A stretch of DNA of 64,000 nt, from positions 248,001 to 312,000 of the forward strand of contig NZ_BJDI01000003.1 of assembly GCF_005405065.1 (NCBI RefSeq), given 5' to 3'. Below are positions 20,923 to 30,572 of this stretch, piece by piece. The position numbers and the translations under genes are program-made. The DNA comes from Lactiplantibacillus nangangensis. GTDB taxonomy: Bacteria; Bacillota; Bacilli; Lactobacillales; Lactobacillaceae. The notes beneath the pieces were generated by a model, which was not told the origin of the DNA, ran no database searches, and worked only from the letters and a program-made list of their open reading frames with translations. How positions within the stretch are numbered: the stretch's first letter is position 1; every line of letters begins with the position of its first letter.

Positions 20923-21882
20923 ATGACAAATACGGAACGGATTATTAATGTTTTTATTGATTTACTAGCTGGGCAGCCGTTGACGACGGAACAATTCATG
21001 GAAAAATATCATGTCACTAAGCGGACCGTTCAACGGGATATGGGAAGTTTACGTGACTTGTTGGCAGCTAGCAAGATCGACTATCAGTTTGAGCATAAGA
21101 ATCGGTCCAATCTGTATGCGCTAACGCCCACTAATCGAATCCAATTAGAACAAGCCCTCAGCCTGTTGAAACTGATGATTGGGACGCGAGCTTTTCAAAA
21201 GGATGAGCTGGTGCAGATTGTGGACGCGTTGACTGCGCTCTTAGCACCGGATGAACAGGACGTTGTACGCAAGTTGTGTAGCGTGAGTCTAGCGGAATAT
21301 ACGCCAGTGGGGCAGCCTGATCAGGTCTTATTACCGCGCTTAAAGCAGTTTTCAACTTGGATCATGAAAAGGACGACGTTGAGTTTTAAGTATCAGCATA
21401 GCTATGATGGTCAGGTCCATTCGGAAATTGGTGTGCCAATCAGTGTCTATTTTGCCAACTACTACTTTTATATTGTGATGTTTAATGAGCATCGGCCGCA
21501 AGGGGTCTATCGGCTGGACCGTTTCCGCACAGTTAAACCGGTGACTGATCGTAAGATTCGGTTACGGTATGATAAAAAAATTAATGAGGCAGATTTGAAC
21601 AATAAAACTTATTTATTACACGGTGGGAGCGACTTGACTTACACGTTCCGTTATTGGGCTTTCCCGCAAACAGCGCTTGATAAGCTTCCTAACTCCCGTG
21701 TCATTAAAGTCATGCCAGATCAGAGTGTGATCATTGAAGCGGAGTCCTTTGAACAAGGTGTGTTGCTCTGGCTATTGGGCCAGGGACCACGGGTTAAAGT
21801 TTTGACGCCACCGTCACTTGTCAATGCAGTTCAAGATGCCCTTAAAGCGACATTGGCGAAATATGATCAGTGGGTTCAATGA
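20923..21882 (+). CDS. HTH/WYL-domain transcriptional regulator
   Basis: 319 residues. The N-terminal winged HTH (TERIINVFIDLLAGQPLTTE, YHVTKRTVQRDMGSLRDLL) is followed by a WYL-type sensor region (FKYQHSYDGQVHSEIGVPIS, YYFYIVMFNEHRPQGVYRLD) and a C-terminal extension. WYL proteins often respond to nucleic acids or nucleotides and are seen in stress and defence loci; no such genes adjoin it here. The ATG at 20923 follows AGGGGAATAGTA; the longer GTG frame has no ribosome site. It is convergent with an MFS transporter. The regulated genes are unknown. Confidence 0.88.
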   Translation: MTNTERIINVFIDLLAGQPLTTEQFMEKYHVTKRTVQRDMGSLRDLLAASKIDYQFEHKNRSNLYALTPTNRIQLEQALSLLKLMIGTRAFQKDELVQIVDALTALLAPDEQDVVRKLCSVSLAEYTPVGQPDQVLLPRLKQFSTWIMKRTTLSFKYQHSYDGQVHSEIGVPISVYFANYYFYIVMFNEHRPQGVYRLDRFRTVKPVTDRKIRLRYDKKINEADLNNKTYLLHGGSDLTYTFRYWAFPQTALDKLPNSRVIKVMPDQSVIIEAESFEQGVLLWLLGQGPRVKVLTPPSLVNAVQDALKATLAKYDQWVQ

Positions 21883-21894
21883 GAGCTTAGTGGC

Positions 21895-21936
21895 AAAACG
21901 GGACAGCTTGCCATTTAGACTAGCTGCCCTGTTTTA
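21895..21936. terminator. Bidirectional terminator, WYL regulator / MFS transporter
   Basis: AAAACGGGACAGCT pairs with AGCTGCCCTGTTTT between the two convergent genes; both ends give a T-run in their own direction. Confidence 0.85.
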
Positions 21937-21946
21937 GATAAAGAAG

Positions 21947-23125
21947 TTAACGTTTGAGTTTTAAGACGAGTCCTAAACTAGCAAGTGTAATCAGTAATAA
22001 TCCTAGACCGAGCCAAGCAAAGCTGAGGCCAAAGCCGACGCGTTCGATCAGCCAGCCAATGAGTGGAAAAGCTAGGCTGGTCACGATGCTGTATAACATA
22101 CTGCTGACACTGAGTAGCGTCGCCCGTTGTCCGCTGGGAATCAGCGCGTTGTAATAGTTCGACATGATGGGGGCAATTCCGGCCATTAACATGTTGACGA
22201 AAAAATACCCGCCGAGCATGATTGGCAATTGGTTGGTACCCGTGATCAGCAGGGTTAAAATAAGCAAACTTGCTAAACCACTGAGTAGTTTAGTCGGTGA
22301 CCAGTGGCGTTGCAGAAAGGGTGTTAACTGGACACTGATCACGTTTAAAGCCGTCACCCCGACGAGCACGCCGGACAAGAGACCGCCTTTAAACCCATGG
22401 GCCGATAAGACAGCCTGAAAGTAGTTGTAGTAGGCCGCACCAACCACTGAAAAAATCGCGTTAAAACACATTAAGTAAGCTAGTGTCGGTAGGTCGCGTA
22501 AATAAGCAATGGTGGCCTTAATAATCTGCCAAAGGGTCAACGCTTGGTCGCTTTCTCGATGATGCGCTGGTTCACGAACAACGATTGCCGCGATCAAGGC
22601 ACCAATTGCGCCGACTAAATACAGTTGGTAGGTGACCAACGTGAAATCGTGAATCAACCAACCGGCAATGATTAAACCTGCCATGCCGGCGATTTTTAAA
22701 ATGGTATTGAGATTGCTAGTGACTTGTGGATAGCGCTTGGTTTGGTGGCCGTCTGCGAGCGTTTCATAAAGCAACGCTTCCAACGTTCCAGATTGAAAAT
22801 TGTAGGCCCAACCGAGTAGCATAAAGGCACTCGCAAACCACCAGAAACTATGTATGGGCGCCAGTAGCATGATCACGGCATGACCGATGGCCGCCAAGCG
22901 ACTGATGATGAGCATCGTCCGATAACTGAAGCGGTCGGCTAAAGCACCAGCCGGGACTTGAAAAAGGAAACTGGTCATGTGATAAATACTTTCACATAAG
23001 CCGATTTGGACTAACGACAGCCCACGTTGCTGCAAAAACATGACCCAGAGTCCTGCGATGCCAAAGTAAGCAAAAGCCGTGTACAAGTAGCTAAAGTGGA
23101 GATTATGCGTCATCGTTTTAGACAT
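21947..23125 (-). CDS. Major facilitator superfamily transporter
   Basis: 392 residues with about 12 hydrophobic helices, the two six-helix halves joined by a loop near residues 185-205 (REPAHHRESDQALTLW). The MFS loop motif is seen as GALADRFSYRTMLI after helix 2. The substrate cannot be told; the organisation resembles drug or small-molecule exporters. The ATG at 23125 follows GGAG with a 10-bp spacer; the TTG three codons upstream is too close to that site. It is divergent from dinB across a gap of 477 bp. Confidence 0.88.
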   Translation of the reverse strand: MSKTMTHNLHFSYLYTAFAYFGIAGLWVMFLQQRGLSLVQIGLCESIYHMTSFLFQVPAGALADRFSYRTMLIISRLAAIGHAVIMLLAPIHSFWWFASAFMLLGWAYNFQSGTLEALLYETLADGHQTKRYPQVTSNLNTILKIAGMAGLIIAGWLIHDFTLVTYQLYLVGAIGALIAAIVVREPAHHRESDQALTLWQIIKATIAYLRDLPTLAYLMCFNAIFSVVGAAYYNYFQAVLSAHGFKGGLLSGVLVGVTALNVISVQLTPFLQRHWSPTKLLSGLASLLILTLLITGTNQLPIMLGGYFFVNMLMAGIAPIMSNYYNALIPSGQRATLLSVSSMLYSIVTSLAFPLIGWLIERVGFGLSFAWLGLGLLLITLASLGLVLKLKR

Positions 23126-23336
23126 TCTTAACAAACTCCTTCAAATTGGTCACCGATATGAAATCTTGTCTCCCCACTAGACAAGCAACCGGTGAGCCAA
23201 TTTTTTATTATATTAACCTAATTATACCAAAATTAGTTTCTATCATGAACAAAGTCGTCTATGAAATTGTGATGGCTTTTGGTGAAGGGGGTGCTGGAAT
23301 AGTCGTAGTTAGATTGATAAAGCTGGTACCGCATAC

Positions 23337-23521
23337 AAGTTACTAGTTAGCCGAGAGGTTGGGGCCTAAAGTGCTCAGCCATGAAATTTTACTTAGTCCG
23401 GGTGGTTTTTGCCCGAACTTAGGAAAAGGCCAGTTTTAAAGACCGCTTTGTGGCTTTAAAATGGCCCATGGCGTTCCAGCACTTTAGGCCCCAACCGGTA
23501 GGCGGAATGAACTGGTGACTT
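23337..23521 (+). repeat. Structured element, family 1, copy 2 (before dinB)
   Basis: The main helix arms 23357-23375 and 23478-23496 (19 bp each) pair perfectly. The outer helix 23337-23348 / 23510-23521 pairs over 12 bp, with two G-U pairs possible only if the plus strand is the RNA. Conserved inner parts are GCTCAGCC, ACTTAG on both sides of the second helix, the hairpin TTTTAAAG-ACCGCTTTGTGG-CTTTAAAA and GCGTTCC. Borders are TTAGCCGAGA and CGGTAGGCGG. The element sits in a divergent intergenic region, so it is not a terminator of either gene. Confidence 0.8.
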
Positions 23522-23546
23522 CAAATTGACCGTATAATCCTTCTAA

Positions 23547-23576
23547 TTGCCGAACAAACGCTTGTTCGTGTATAAT
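23547..23576 (+). promoter_or_regulatory. dinB promoter with LexA box
   Basis: TTGCCG (23547-23552), an 18-bp spacer and TATAAT (23571-23576). The spacer contains CAAACGCTTGTTCG (23555-23568), one base from the LexA consensus, so repressor binding would cover the promoter. Confidence 0.85.
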
Positions 23577-23602
23577 AGGCTTACTTAAGGAGGGGATACA
23601 TC

Positions 23603-24739
23603 ATGTCGCAGTCAATCGTCGAAGCACCGATCAACATTGATACGAGCCGCAAGATCGTCCATGTGGATATGGATGCTTTTTATGCGTCGATTGAGGAACG
23701 TGAAAATCCGGCGTACAAGACGCAGCCGTTAGTGATTGCCCATGATCCCCGCCAAACTGGTGGTCGTGGCGTGGTCACGACGGCCAATTATGTGGCGCGT
23801 CAATTTGGGGTGCATTCCGCTATGCCTGCTGCCAAAGCGCTGGAGCTATGTCCAAAGGCAGTCTTCAAGACGCCAAATTTTCCGTTGTACCGCCAAGTTT
23901 CTGATCAAATTCATGAGATTTTTCACGAATACACCGATAAAATTGAACCAATTGCTTTTGATGAAGCCTATCTGGATGTGACGGAAAATAAGCCGAAAAT
24001 TTATAGTGCGGTTGCGTTGGCACACCGGCTACAGCGTGAAATTTGGGAAAAGACCCACCTGACTTGCTCAACTGGCATTTCATATAACAAGTTTATCGCT
24101 AAGTTGGCCTCAGATTATCGTAAACCAGCTGGGGTGACGATCGTGTTGCCGCAAGATGCGGAAGCCTTTCTATTACGTGAACCGATCGAAAAGTTTCGCG
24201 GTGTTGGCAAGAAGACCGTGCCGAAGATGCATGATCTGGGCATTGAGACGGGGGCTGACCTCTATGCGCAAACTGAAATGGACTTGATTCAGCATTTTGG
24301 TAAACTCGGCTATATTTTGTATCGGCGGGTGCGCGGCAGTGACAATCGCCCGGTCGAATATTTGCGTGAGCGCAAGTCGATCGGCAAGGAACGCACTTTT
24401 GGGCCATTTTTACAGTCGCATGGTGAAGTCTCAGCGCATCTCAAGCAACTGGCGCAGTTGGTCAGTGAGACGATGCAGTCGCACCAACGCCATGGGAAAA
24501 CGCTCGTCTTGAAATTACGCTATGGTGATTTTGTGACGATTACTAAACGGCGCACGTTCGCCGAGTTTTTACCGAATGAGCCCGACACGTACTATCAATA
24601 TGCGGAAGAGATATTCGATGACGTCGTTGATAGTCATTTTGAGTCAGGCATCCGCTTGCTTGGCATTACGCTAACTGGGCTAGCCCCATTAACGTTCGAA
24701 AATATTAGTTTGCCATTATATCCCAATGAACGTGATTAA
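23603..24739 (+). CDS. dinB: DNA polymerase IV (Y-family)
   Basis: An error-prone translesion polymerase. 378 residues. Catalytic motifs: [18 protein letters not shown] (first carboxylates) and [12 protein letters not shown] (second pair), then thumb ([17 protein letters not shown]) and little-finger domains. The ATG follows AAGGAGGGGATACATC. The SOS-type promoter immediately upstream fits damage control. No terminator follows; the next gene has its own promoter. Confidence 0.97.
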   Translation: MSQSIVEAPINIDTSRKIVHVDMDAFYASIEERENPAYKTQPLVIAHDPRQTGGRGVVTTANYVARQFGVHSAMPAAKALELCPKAVFKTPNFPLYRQVSDQIHEIFHEYTDKIEPIAFDEAYLDVTENKPKIYSAVALAHRLQREIWEKTHLTCSTGISYNKFIAKLASDYRKPAGVTIVLPQDAEAFLLREPIEKFRGVGKKTVPKMHDLGIETGADLYAQTEMDLIQHFGKLGYILYRRVRGSDNRPVEYLRERKSIGKERTFGPFLQSHGEVSAHLKQLAQLVSETMQSHQRHGKTLVLKLRYGDFVTITKRRTFAEFLPNEPDTYYQYAEEIFDDVVDSHFESGIRLLGITLTGLAPLTFENISLPLYPNERD

Positions 24740-24744
24740 TTAAT

Positions 24745-24773
24745 TTGGCGTTAGGGCAATTGTTCGGTATACT
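24745..24773 (+). promoter_or_regulatory. Promoter of the nrnA-helicase operon
   Basis: TTGGCG (24745-24750), a 17-bp spacer and TATACT (24768-24773), directly after the dinB stop. Confidence 0.75.
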
Positions 24774-24828
24774 AAAGTACTGTGCCACTTTTCGGCCACC
24801 AGCAAATCAGGAAGAGGAAGGATCACTT

Positions 24829-25785
24829 ATGACCGTCCAAACAGAAATTTTAAATTTAATCAAACAAGCCAAAACAATTATTATTCAACGTCACCAACGC
24901 CCTGATCCCGATGCGATTGGGAGTCAACTCGGAATGGCAGACATTTTGAAAACTAGTTTTCCCGATAAAAAGGTCTTAACGCCTGGTAAACAATACCATG
25001 GTTTCGACTGGCTCGGACAAATGGATGAAGTTACCGAAGCGGACTATCAGGATGCGCTTGTCTTAGTCTTAGATACAGCTAACCAACCTCGGATTGACGG
25101 TGAATTTTATAATACCGGCAAGACGCTTGTTAAAATCGATCATCATCCTAACGACGACGCTTTCGGTGACCCACAATGGGTGGACGTCGACGCTTCTAGT
25201 ACGAGTGAACTCGTCTACGAATTCTATGCGGCTAACCCAACCGAGTTAACTTTAACGGCCAACGCCGCGCGGTTGCTCTATGCCGGAATTGTCGGGGATA
25301 CGGGTCGGTTCCTGTATTCTGCCACTAAACCAAGCACGATGCGGACCGCAGCTGCTTTGATGGAAGCTGGCGCGGATGCCACGGCCGTCAATCGGATTGA
25401 AGATACGATTACGTTACCGGTTGCTCGCTTGTCAGCGTACGTCTACGAACATTTGACCCAACTAGATTCCGGTGCCGCATATGTCATTTTGACTAATGAC
25501 ATCATGGCCTCATTTGAAATTGGAGATGCTAGCACTGCCGGCGTTGTGCCGCTACCTGGCCGCATTGATACCGTCGAAGCTTGGGCGATCTTCGTGCAAC
25601 AAAAGGAAGGCGACTTCCGAATTCGGCTACGGTCAAAAGGCCCAGCTATCAATGAATTAGCCAAATTACATGATGGCGGAGGTCATCCAATGGCAAGTGG
25701 GGCCAAAGCCGCTGACCAACAAGAAATTGAGCAGGTCGTGCGCGAACTCGACCAAGTTGCTCGTCAATATAAGAAAGAGGTTTAA
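24829..25785 (+). CDS. nrnA: DHH/DHHA1 phosphoesterase, NrnA-like (nanoRNase / pAp phosphatase)
   Basis: 318 residues. The DHH domain has RHQRPDPDAIGSQLG, VLDTANQPRID and the signature KIDHHPNDDAFGD; the C-terminal DHHA1 domain has the substrate motif GGGHPMASGAK. Characterised relatives degrade 2- to 5-nucleotide RNAs and dephosphorylate 3'-phosphoadenosine 5'-phosphate. The ATG at 24829 follows GGAAGAGGAAGGATCACTT and begins the domain; the longer frame from 24745 starts inside the promoter. Only 2 bp separate it from the helicase gene, so the two are co-transcribed. Confidence 0.92.
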   Translation: MTVQTEILNLIKQAKTIIIQRHQRPDPDAIGSQLGMADILKTSFPDKKVLTPGKQYHGFDWLGQMDEVTEADYQDALVLVLDTANQPRIDGEFYNTGKTLVKIDHHPNDDAFGDPQWVDVDASSTSELVYEFYAANPTELTLTANAARLLYAGIVGDTGRFLYSATKPSTMRTAAALMEAGADATAVNRIEDTITLPVARLSAYVYEHLTQLDSGAAYVILTNDIMASFEIGDASTAGVVPLPGRIDTVEAWAIFVQQKEGDFRIRLRSKGPAINELAKLHDGGGHPMASGAKAADQQEIEQVVRELDQVARQYKKEV

Positions 25786-25787
25786 CT

Positions 25788-27131
25788 ATGACCGCAAGTT
25801 TCAATGTTTTCCAACTGCAGCCGTTTTTGATGCAAGCACTAGCGGATATCAACTTTAAAAAGCCGACGAAAGTCCAAGAAAAGTTGATTCCAGTAATTAG
25901 TGCCGGCCGCAGCGTGATTGGGCAATCGGCTACTGGGAGTGGAAAAACCCACACCTTCTTGTTGCCAATGCTCAACAACTTGAATCCAGATGAACGACGC
26001 GTTCAAGCAGTGATCACCACGCCAAGTCGTGAACTCGCTTATCAGATTCAAGAAGCGGCTAAACAATTGATCCAGCACAGTCCGAAGGCGTTACACATCG
26101 GCTTATATGTTGGTGGGACCGATAAGCAGGACCAAATTGACAAATTAAATCGGCACCAACCTCAATTAGTGATTGGGACGCCAGGGCGGATCTTAGATTT
26201 GATTCGCTCACAAGCGTTGAACATCCATACGGCGCAACAATTAGTTGTCGATGAAGCCGATATGACGTTAGATTTGGGCTTCTTAAATGTCATCGACCAA
26301 ATTGCCGGCCGGATGCCAGCTGATTTACAAATGTTAGTGTTCTCGGCGACGATGCCACAAAAATTAACGCCATTTTTGAAGAAATATATGAATAATCCAG
26401 TCATGGAAGAAATTCCAGTTGAATCCGTCATCAGCCCGACGATTGACAACTGGCTCATTTCGACAAAGAGTCATGACAAAAATAGTGTGATCTACAAGCT
26501 GTTGACGATTGGTGAGCCCTATTTGGTCTTGATCTTTGCCAATACAAAGGAACGGGTTCAAGAAATTGCCCGTTATCTCAAGGGACAAGGGATGACTGTC
26601 GCGATGATTCACGGGGATATCAAGCCACGTGAACGGAAGCGGGTCATGCGTGATGTGCAAAACTTGAAGTATCAATTCGTGGTGGCTACTGATTTGGCCT
26701 CACGGGGAATTGATATTGAAGGGGTCTCACATGTCATCAACGATGATATTCCAAATGACTTGGAATTCTTTATTCATCGGGTCGGCCGGACGGGTCGTAA
26801 TGGCATGCCAGGGACGGCGATCACGCTTTACAGCCCTGGTGAAGAAGATAAAGTTTCTGCGGTTGAAGCGATGGGTATCAAATTTAAGCCCAAAGCCATT
26901 CGTGACGGTGAAATCGTGGATTCATATGACCGTAACCGCCGTGAAAAGCGGGGGGCTCGGCATGACAAACTTGATCCTTCACTGATTAGTTACGTGAAGA
27001 ATGCCAAAAAGAAAGTTAAACCTGGCTATAAGCGTCGTATTCGGACTAAGATTTCGGATAAGGCGCGGATGGATCGGCGTATCGAACAACGTGCTGCTGC
27101 TCGGAAAGCGCGTAAAGATCGTAAGGGCTAA
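25788..27131 (+). CDS. DEAD-box RNA helicase (CshB-like)
   Basis: 447 residues. All core motifs are present: Q motif region ending PTKVQEKLIP, motif I QSATGSGKTH, Ia TPSRELAYQ, Ib GTPGRILDL, II VVDEADMTLD, III VFSATMP, V TDLASRGIDIEG and VI HRVGRTGRNG. A basic C-terminal tail (KKKVKPGYKRRIRTK onward) likely binds RNA. Length and tail resemble the cold-shock helicase CshB. It is coupled to the nrnA-like gene, pointing to RNA turnover or ribosome assembly. The ATG follows AAAGAGGTTTAACT. Confidence 0.92.
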   Translation: MTASFNVFQLQPFLMQALADINFKKPTKVQEKLIPVISAGRSVIGQSATGSGKTHTFLLPMLNNLNPDERRVQAVITTPSRELAYQIQEAAKQLIQHSPKALHIGLYVGGTDKQDQIDKLNRHQPQLVIGTPGRILDLIRSQALNIHTAQQLVVDEADMTLDLGFLNVIDQIAGRMPADLQMLVFSATMPQKLTPFLKKYMNNPVMEEIPVESVISPTIDNWLISTKSHDKNSVIYKLLTIGEPYLVLIFANTKERVQEIARYLKGQGMTVAMIHGDIKPRERKRVMRDVQNLKYQFVVATDLASRGIDIEGVSHVINDDIPNDLEFFIHRVGRTGRNGMPGTAITLYSPGEEDKVSAVEAMGIKFKPKAIRDGEIVDSYDRNRREKRGARHDKLDPSLISYVKNAKKKVKPGYKRRIRTKISDKARMDRRIEQRAAARKARKDRKG

Positions 27132-27148
27132 TTTTAGTTGAATTGGTG

Positions 27149-27185
27149 CAAACGCAATCTCTCACTTTTGAGGTTGCGTTTTTTG
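27149..27185 (+). terminator. Helicase operon terminator
   Basis: AAACGCAATCTC pairs with GAGGTTGCGTTT around TCACTTTT, followed by a T-run. Confidence 0.87.
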
Positions 27186-27343
27186 GCCATAATTGATTAG
27201 ATTGCATACTTAGTTAAGCTATCGATATAGTTATTTTGATGGCTAATAGGCAAGAGATTGAAACATTTAGACAATGATGTGGATGGAGGTTCTATCTGAA
27301 TCAGTAGCCTGCCATTTGAATGTTTTCAACAATGTTGAAGCTT

Positions 27344-27524
27344 GTGGTCGACTGGATTTAGCCGTGAGGTCGGTTCGTTTAGGGCTCAGCCGTGGCATTT
27401 GACTTAGCGCGGTGGGCTTGCCGCGGTTAGTCAAAAATCGGTTTTTGAGACCGCTTTTTGGCTCAAAAACGATTCACAGCGTTCCAGCCCTAAACGAACC
27501 GACCGGTAGGCGGCAATGAACCAC
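27344..27524 (+). repeat. Structured element, family 1, copy 3 (before alaS)
   Basis: The arms 27368-27386 and 27486-27504 (19 bp) pair perfectly but share almost no sequence with the other copies. Conserved inside: GCTCAGCCGTG, the second helix TTTGACTTAGCGCGG / CCGCGGTTAGTCAAA with facing TTAG segments, the hairpin TTTTTGAG-ACCGCTTTTTGG-CTCAAAAA, and GCGTTCC. Borders are TTAGCCGTGA and CGGTAGGCGGCAATGAACC, with an outer GTGGT/ACCAC helix. It ends about 22 bp before the alaS -35. The 27186-27343 stretch upstream holds nothing I recognise. Confidence 0.8.
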
Positions 27525-27545
27525 TTATCATTGGTGGTTAAGTAT

Positions 27546-27574
27546 TGACAGTCCGCGATGCAAACAGTACAATT
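27546..27574 (+). promoter_or_regulatory. alaS promoter
   Basis: Consensus TTGACA (27546-27551), a 17-bp spacer and TACAAT (27569-27574). It starts transcription of the T-box leader. Confidence 0.87.
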
Positions 27575-27579
27575 TCAAG

Positions 27580-27790
27580 AGTAAGGACATATTCCATCGC
27601 CATGACGGTTTAGAAACGCTTTGGTTGCTGAAAAAAGTGCGGTGTCGATGGAATGCTACCGAGAAGTAATGACTAGCTAACTAGTCCGTGTCTCAGCGTT
27701 AATGAGCTTAAGAGGTAAACGAACACATCGTTGCAAGCAAAGTGGTACCGCGTTAACAGCGTCTTTGCTAGCAACGGTGTTTTTTTGCCT
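27580..27790 (+). promoter_or_regulatory. T-box riboswitch, alanine-specific
   Basis: The leader carries the T-box sequence AAAGTGGTACCGCGTT (27740-27755), which pairs with the acceptor end of uncharged tRNA. Next comes an intrinsic terminator: CGTTGC and AGCAAAG (27729-27742) against CTTTGCT and GCAACG, then TTTTTTT. GCT, an alanine codon, occurs at 27655-27657 in the expected specifier region upstream, followed by an AGTA motif (GAGAAGTAATGAC). Uncharged tRNA-Ala would favour the antiterminator and switch alaS on. Confidence 0.9.
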
Positions 27791-27826
27791 AAAATCAGAC
27801 CAATTGAGAAAGGGTGCCACAAGTTA

Positions 27827-30469
27827 ATGAAGCAATTAAGTAGTAGTGAAATTCGGCAAATGTACTTAGACTTTTTCCATGAAAAAGGCCATACCATTGT
27901 GCCGAGTGCGTCCTTAGTTCCAGTCGATGATCCAACGTTACTTTGGATCAACTCTGGGGTCGCGACGATGAAGAAGTATTTTGATGGGTCCGTTGTACCC
28001 GATAACCCCCGGATGACGAGTTCGCAAAAGAGTATCCGAACCAACGATATTGAAAATGTTGGCCGGACTGCGCGTCACCATACGTTATTTGAAATGCTTG
28101 GGAATTTCTCCGTTGGGGACTATTTCAAAAAAGAAGCCATCAGCTGGGCTTGGGAACTTTTAACGTCACCAAAATGGTTCGGTTGGGATCCTGAAAAGCT
28201 ATATATGACGGTCTATCCTAAAGATACCGATGCCGCTAAATTCTGGGAAGCCACTGGCGTTAAGCCTGATCACATTATCAAAGTGGAAGATAACTTCTGG
28301 GACATCGGTCAAGGCCCTTCAGGCCCCGATTCAGAAATTTTCTATGATCGTGGGGAATCCTTCAACAATTTGGCTGAAGATGATCCTGAAAACTATCCTG
28401 GTGGCGAAAATGAACGCTACTTGGAAGTTTGGAACATTGTGTTCTCACAATTCAACCATACGCCTGAAGGCACTTACGAACCGTTACCACGTAAAAACAT
28501 TGATACGGGGATGGGACTCGAACGGGTCGTTTCCATTTTCCAAAATGCGCCAACCAACTTTGAAACCGACTTATTCTTACCAATTATCCATAAGACGGAA
28601 GCCTTAAGCGATGGTAAAGTTTATGGTCAAAATAAGCAAGACGATGTTTCCTTTAAAGTGATTGCGGACCATGCGCGGACCATTACCTTTGCCATCAGTG
28701 ACGGCGCATTGCCATCTAACGAAGGTCGCGGCTACGTCATCCGGCGCTTGATTCGGCGGGCCATCTTACATGGTCAAAAATTGGGCTTGAAGGATGCGTT
28801 CTTGGATCAACTCGTCCCAATCGTTGGCGAAATCATGCAATCTCATTATCCAGCGGTTTTGAAGAATGCGGATTACATTGCTAAAATCGTCCACTCTGAA
28901 GAAGTTCGGTTCAATGAAACTTTGAATGATGGTTTAAGCTTGCTCAATCAATTGATTGCGGACACGAAAGCGGCCGGCGATGACACGTTACCTGGTGTTG
29001 ATGCGTTCAAGCTGTACGATACGTACGGTTTCCCATTTGAGTTGACCAAAGAATATGCTGGTGACGAAGGCTTAGCTGTCGACGAACCTGGTTTTGAAGT
29101 TGAAATGAAAGCCCAACGTGACCGTGCTCGGAATGCTCGGAGTAATGCGAAATCAATGGGTGTCCAACGGAGCTTATTGATCGAGCTTAAGACGCCAAGT
29201 GAATACGTTGGTTATGACGAATTGACTGATGTCAAAGGTGAATTGAAAGATATCATCGTCGACGAAAAACTCGTTGATGGCGTGAATGACGGCACCGCTG
29301 AAATGATTTTCAGCAAGACGCCATTCTATGCCGAAATGGGTGGTCAAGTCGCTGACCGTGGGGTGATCTTGGACGCTGACGGCGAAACGGTTGCTAAAGT
29401 AACGGATGTTCAAAATGCCCCTAACAAACAACATTTGCATACGGTTGAAGTCTTGAAGCCCATGCACAAGGGGACAACTTATACCATGAATGTCGACTTA
29501 GCCTTCCACAACAAGGTTGAAAAGAACCATACGGCCACCCACTTGCTCGATCAAGCTTTGCGGGACGTCTTAGGCGAACATACGCAGCAAGCTGGCTCCT
29601 TAGTGGAACCCGACTACTTGCGGTTCGACTTTACGCATTTTGGGGCCGTCACTGAAGCCGAATTAGCCAAAGTGGAACAAATCGTCAATGATAAGATTTG
29701 GGCGGCTTTACCAGTGAGTGCCATCCAAACTGACCAAGAAACTGGTCATAAAATGGGTGCCATTGCCGTCTTTACGCAAAAATACGGTAAAATCGTGCGA
29801 GTCGTTTCAATCGGTGACTACTCGATCGAATTTGATGGTGGGACTCACGTTAAAAATTCTAGTGAACTCGGCCTCTTCAAGATCGTGTCCGAATCTGGTG
29901 TTGGTGCCGGAACCCGGCGGATCGAAGCGGTCACGTCAAAGGAAGCCTTCGAACTGTTATCACAAGAAGAAGGCTGGTTGAAGACGATTGCGGCGCAAGT
30001 TAAAGCACCACAATTGAAAGATACCACTGACCGGGTTGCACAGTTGCAAGCGGACTTAAAAGCCGAACAACAAAAGAGTGCGGGCCTTGAAAGCAAATTA
30101 GCCAAGCAACAAGCCGGTGCGGTCTTCGAACAAATCGATGACGTTGCTGGCACGACTTTGATCGCCCAAGCTGTCCAAGTTTCTGGGATGGATCAACTGC
30201 GTCAATTGAGTGATACTTGGAAAGCCAAGCATTATTCCGACGTCTTAGTCTTAGGGACAGTCATCGGTGACAAGGTTAACTTGTTGGTTGCTGTCAGTGA
30301 CGATAAAGTCAAAGCTGGACTGAAAGCTGGCGACTTGATCAAAGCCATTGCACCGAAAGTTGGTGGCGGTGGTGGCGGTCGACCAACCTTAGCGCAAGCC
30401 GGCGGGAAGAAGCCAGCTGGGTTGCCAGCCGCCTTGAAAGCCGCCCATGATTGGTTGGCGGAACAGTAA
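27827..30469 (+). CDS. alaS: Alanine-tRNA ligase
   Basis: A class II synthetase of 880 residues, the normal length. It begins MKQLSSSEIRQMYLDFFHEK, with the class II core (RTNDIENVGRTARHHTLFEM, GMGLERVVS), the editing-domain zinc motif HTATHLLDQALRDVLG and FDGGTHVKNSSELG, and a C-terminal coiled and glycine-rich oligomerisation domain (GGGGGGRPTLAQAGGKKPAG). The ATG at 27827 follows GAAAGGGTGCCACAAGTTA; a longer frame runs back into the T-box and is not coding. It is controlled by the T-box. Confidence 0.97.
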   Translation: MKQLSSSEIRQMYLDFFHEKGHTIVPSASLVPVDDPTLLWINSGVATMKKYFDGSVVPDNPRMTSSQKSIRTNDIENVGRTARHHTLFEMLGNFSVGDYFKKEAISWAWELLTSPKWFGWDPEKLYMTVYPKDTDAAKFWEATGVKPDHIIKVEDNFWDIGQGPSGPDSEIFYDRGESFNNLAEDDPENYPGGENERYLEVWNIVFSQFNHTPEGTYEPLPRKNIDTGMGLERVVSIFQNAPTNFETDLFLPIIHKTEALSDGKVYGQNKQDDVSFKVIADHARTITFAISDGALPSNEGRGYVIRRLIRRAILHGQKLGLKDAFLDQLVPIVGEIMQSHYPAVLKNADYIAKIVHSEEVRFNETLNDGLSLLNQLIADTKAAGDDTLPGVDAFKLYDTYGFPFELTKEYAGDEGLAVDEPGFEVEMKAQRDRARNARSNAKSMGVQRSLLIELKTPSEYVGYDELTDVKGELKDIIVDEKLVDGVNDGTAEMIFSKTPFYAEMGGQVADRGVILDADGETVAKVTDVQNAPNKQHLHTVEVLKPMHKGTTYTMNVDLAFHNKVEKNHTATHLLDQALRDVLGEHTQQAGSLVEPDYLRFDFTHFGAVTEAELAKVEQIVNDKIWAALPVSAIQTDQETGHKMGAIAVFTQKYGKIVRVVSIGDYSIEFDGGTHVKNSSELGLFKIVSESGVGAGTRRIEAVTSKEAFELLSQEEGWLKTIAAQVKAPQLKDTTDRVAQLQADLKAEQQKSAGLESKLAKQQAGAVFEQIDDVAGTTLIAQAVQVSGMDQLRQLSDTWKAKHYSDVLVLGTVIGDKVNLLVAVSDDKVKAGLKAGDLIKAIAPKVGGGGGGRPTLAQAGGKKPAGLPAALKAAHDWLAEQ

Positions 30470-30572
30470 TTTTGGATATTACGAATGTGTTACATCCAAG
30501 TCGATTGATTGTACTTCATATAGGCATTTAGTAGAATAGACTAGAAGCGGAAACTAGCGGGAGGTGCTTTAT

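Noticed and set aside
23146-23346. 66-residue plus-strand frame between the MFS gene and dinB
   Set aside because: No good ribosome site or family match, and it runs into the structured element.
27740-27755. Reading alaS from the longer upstream frame at 27731
   Set aside because: That frame starts inside the T-box terminator; the ATG at 27827 has a ribosome site and the family-typical N-terminus.
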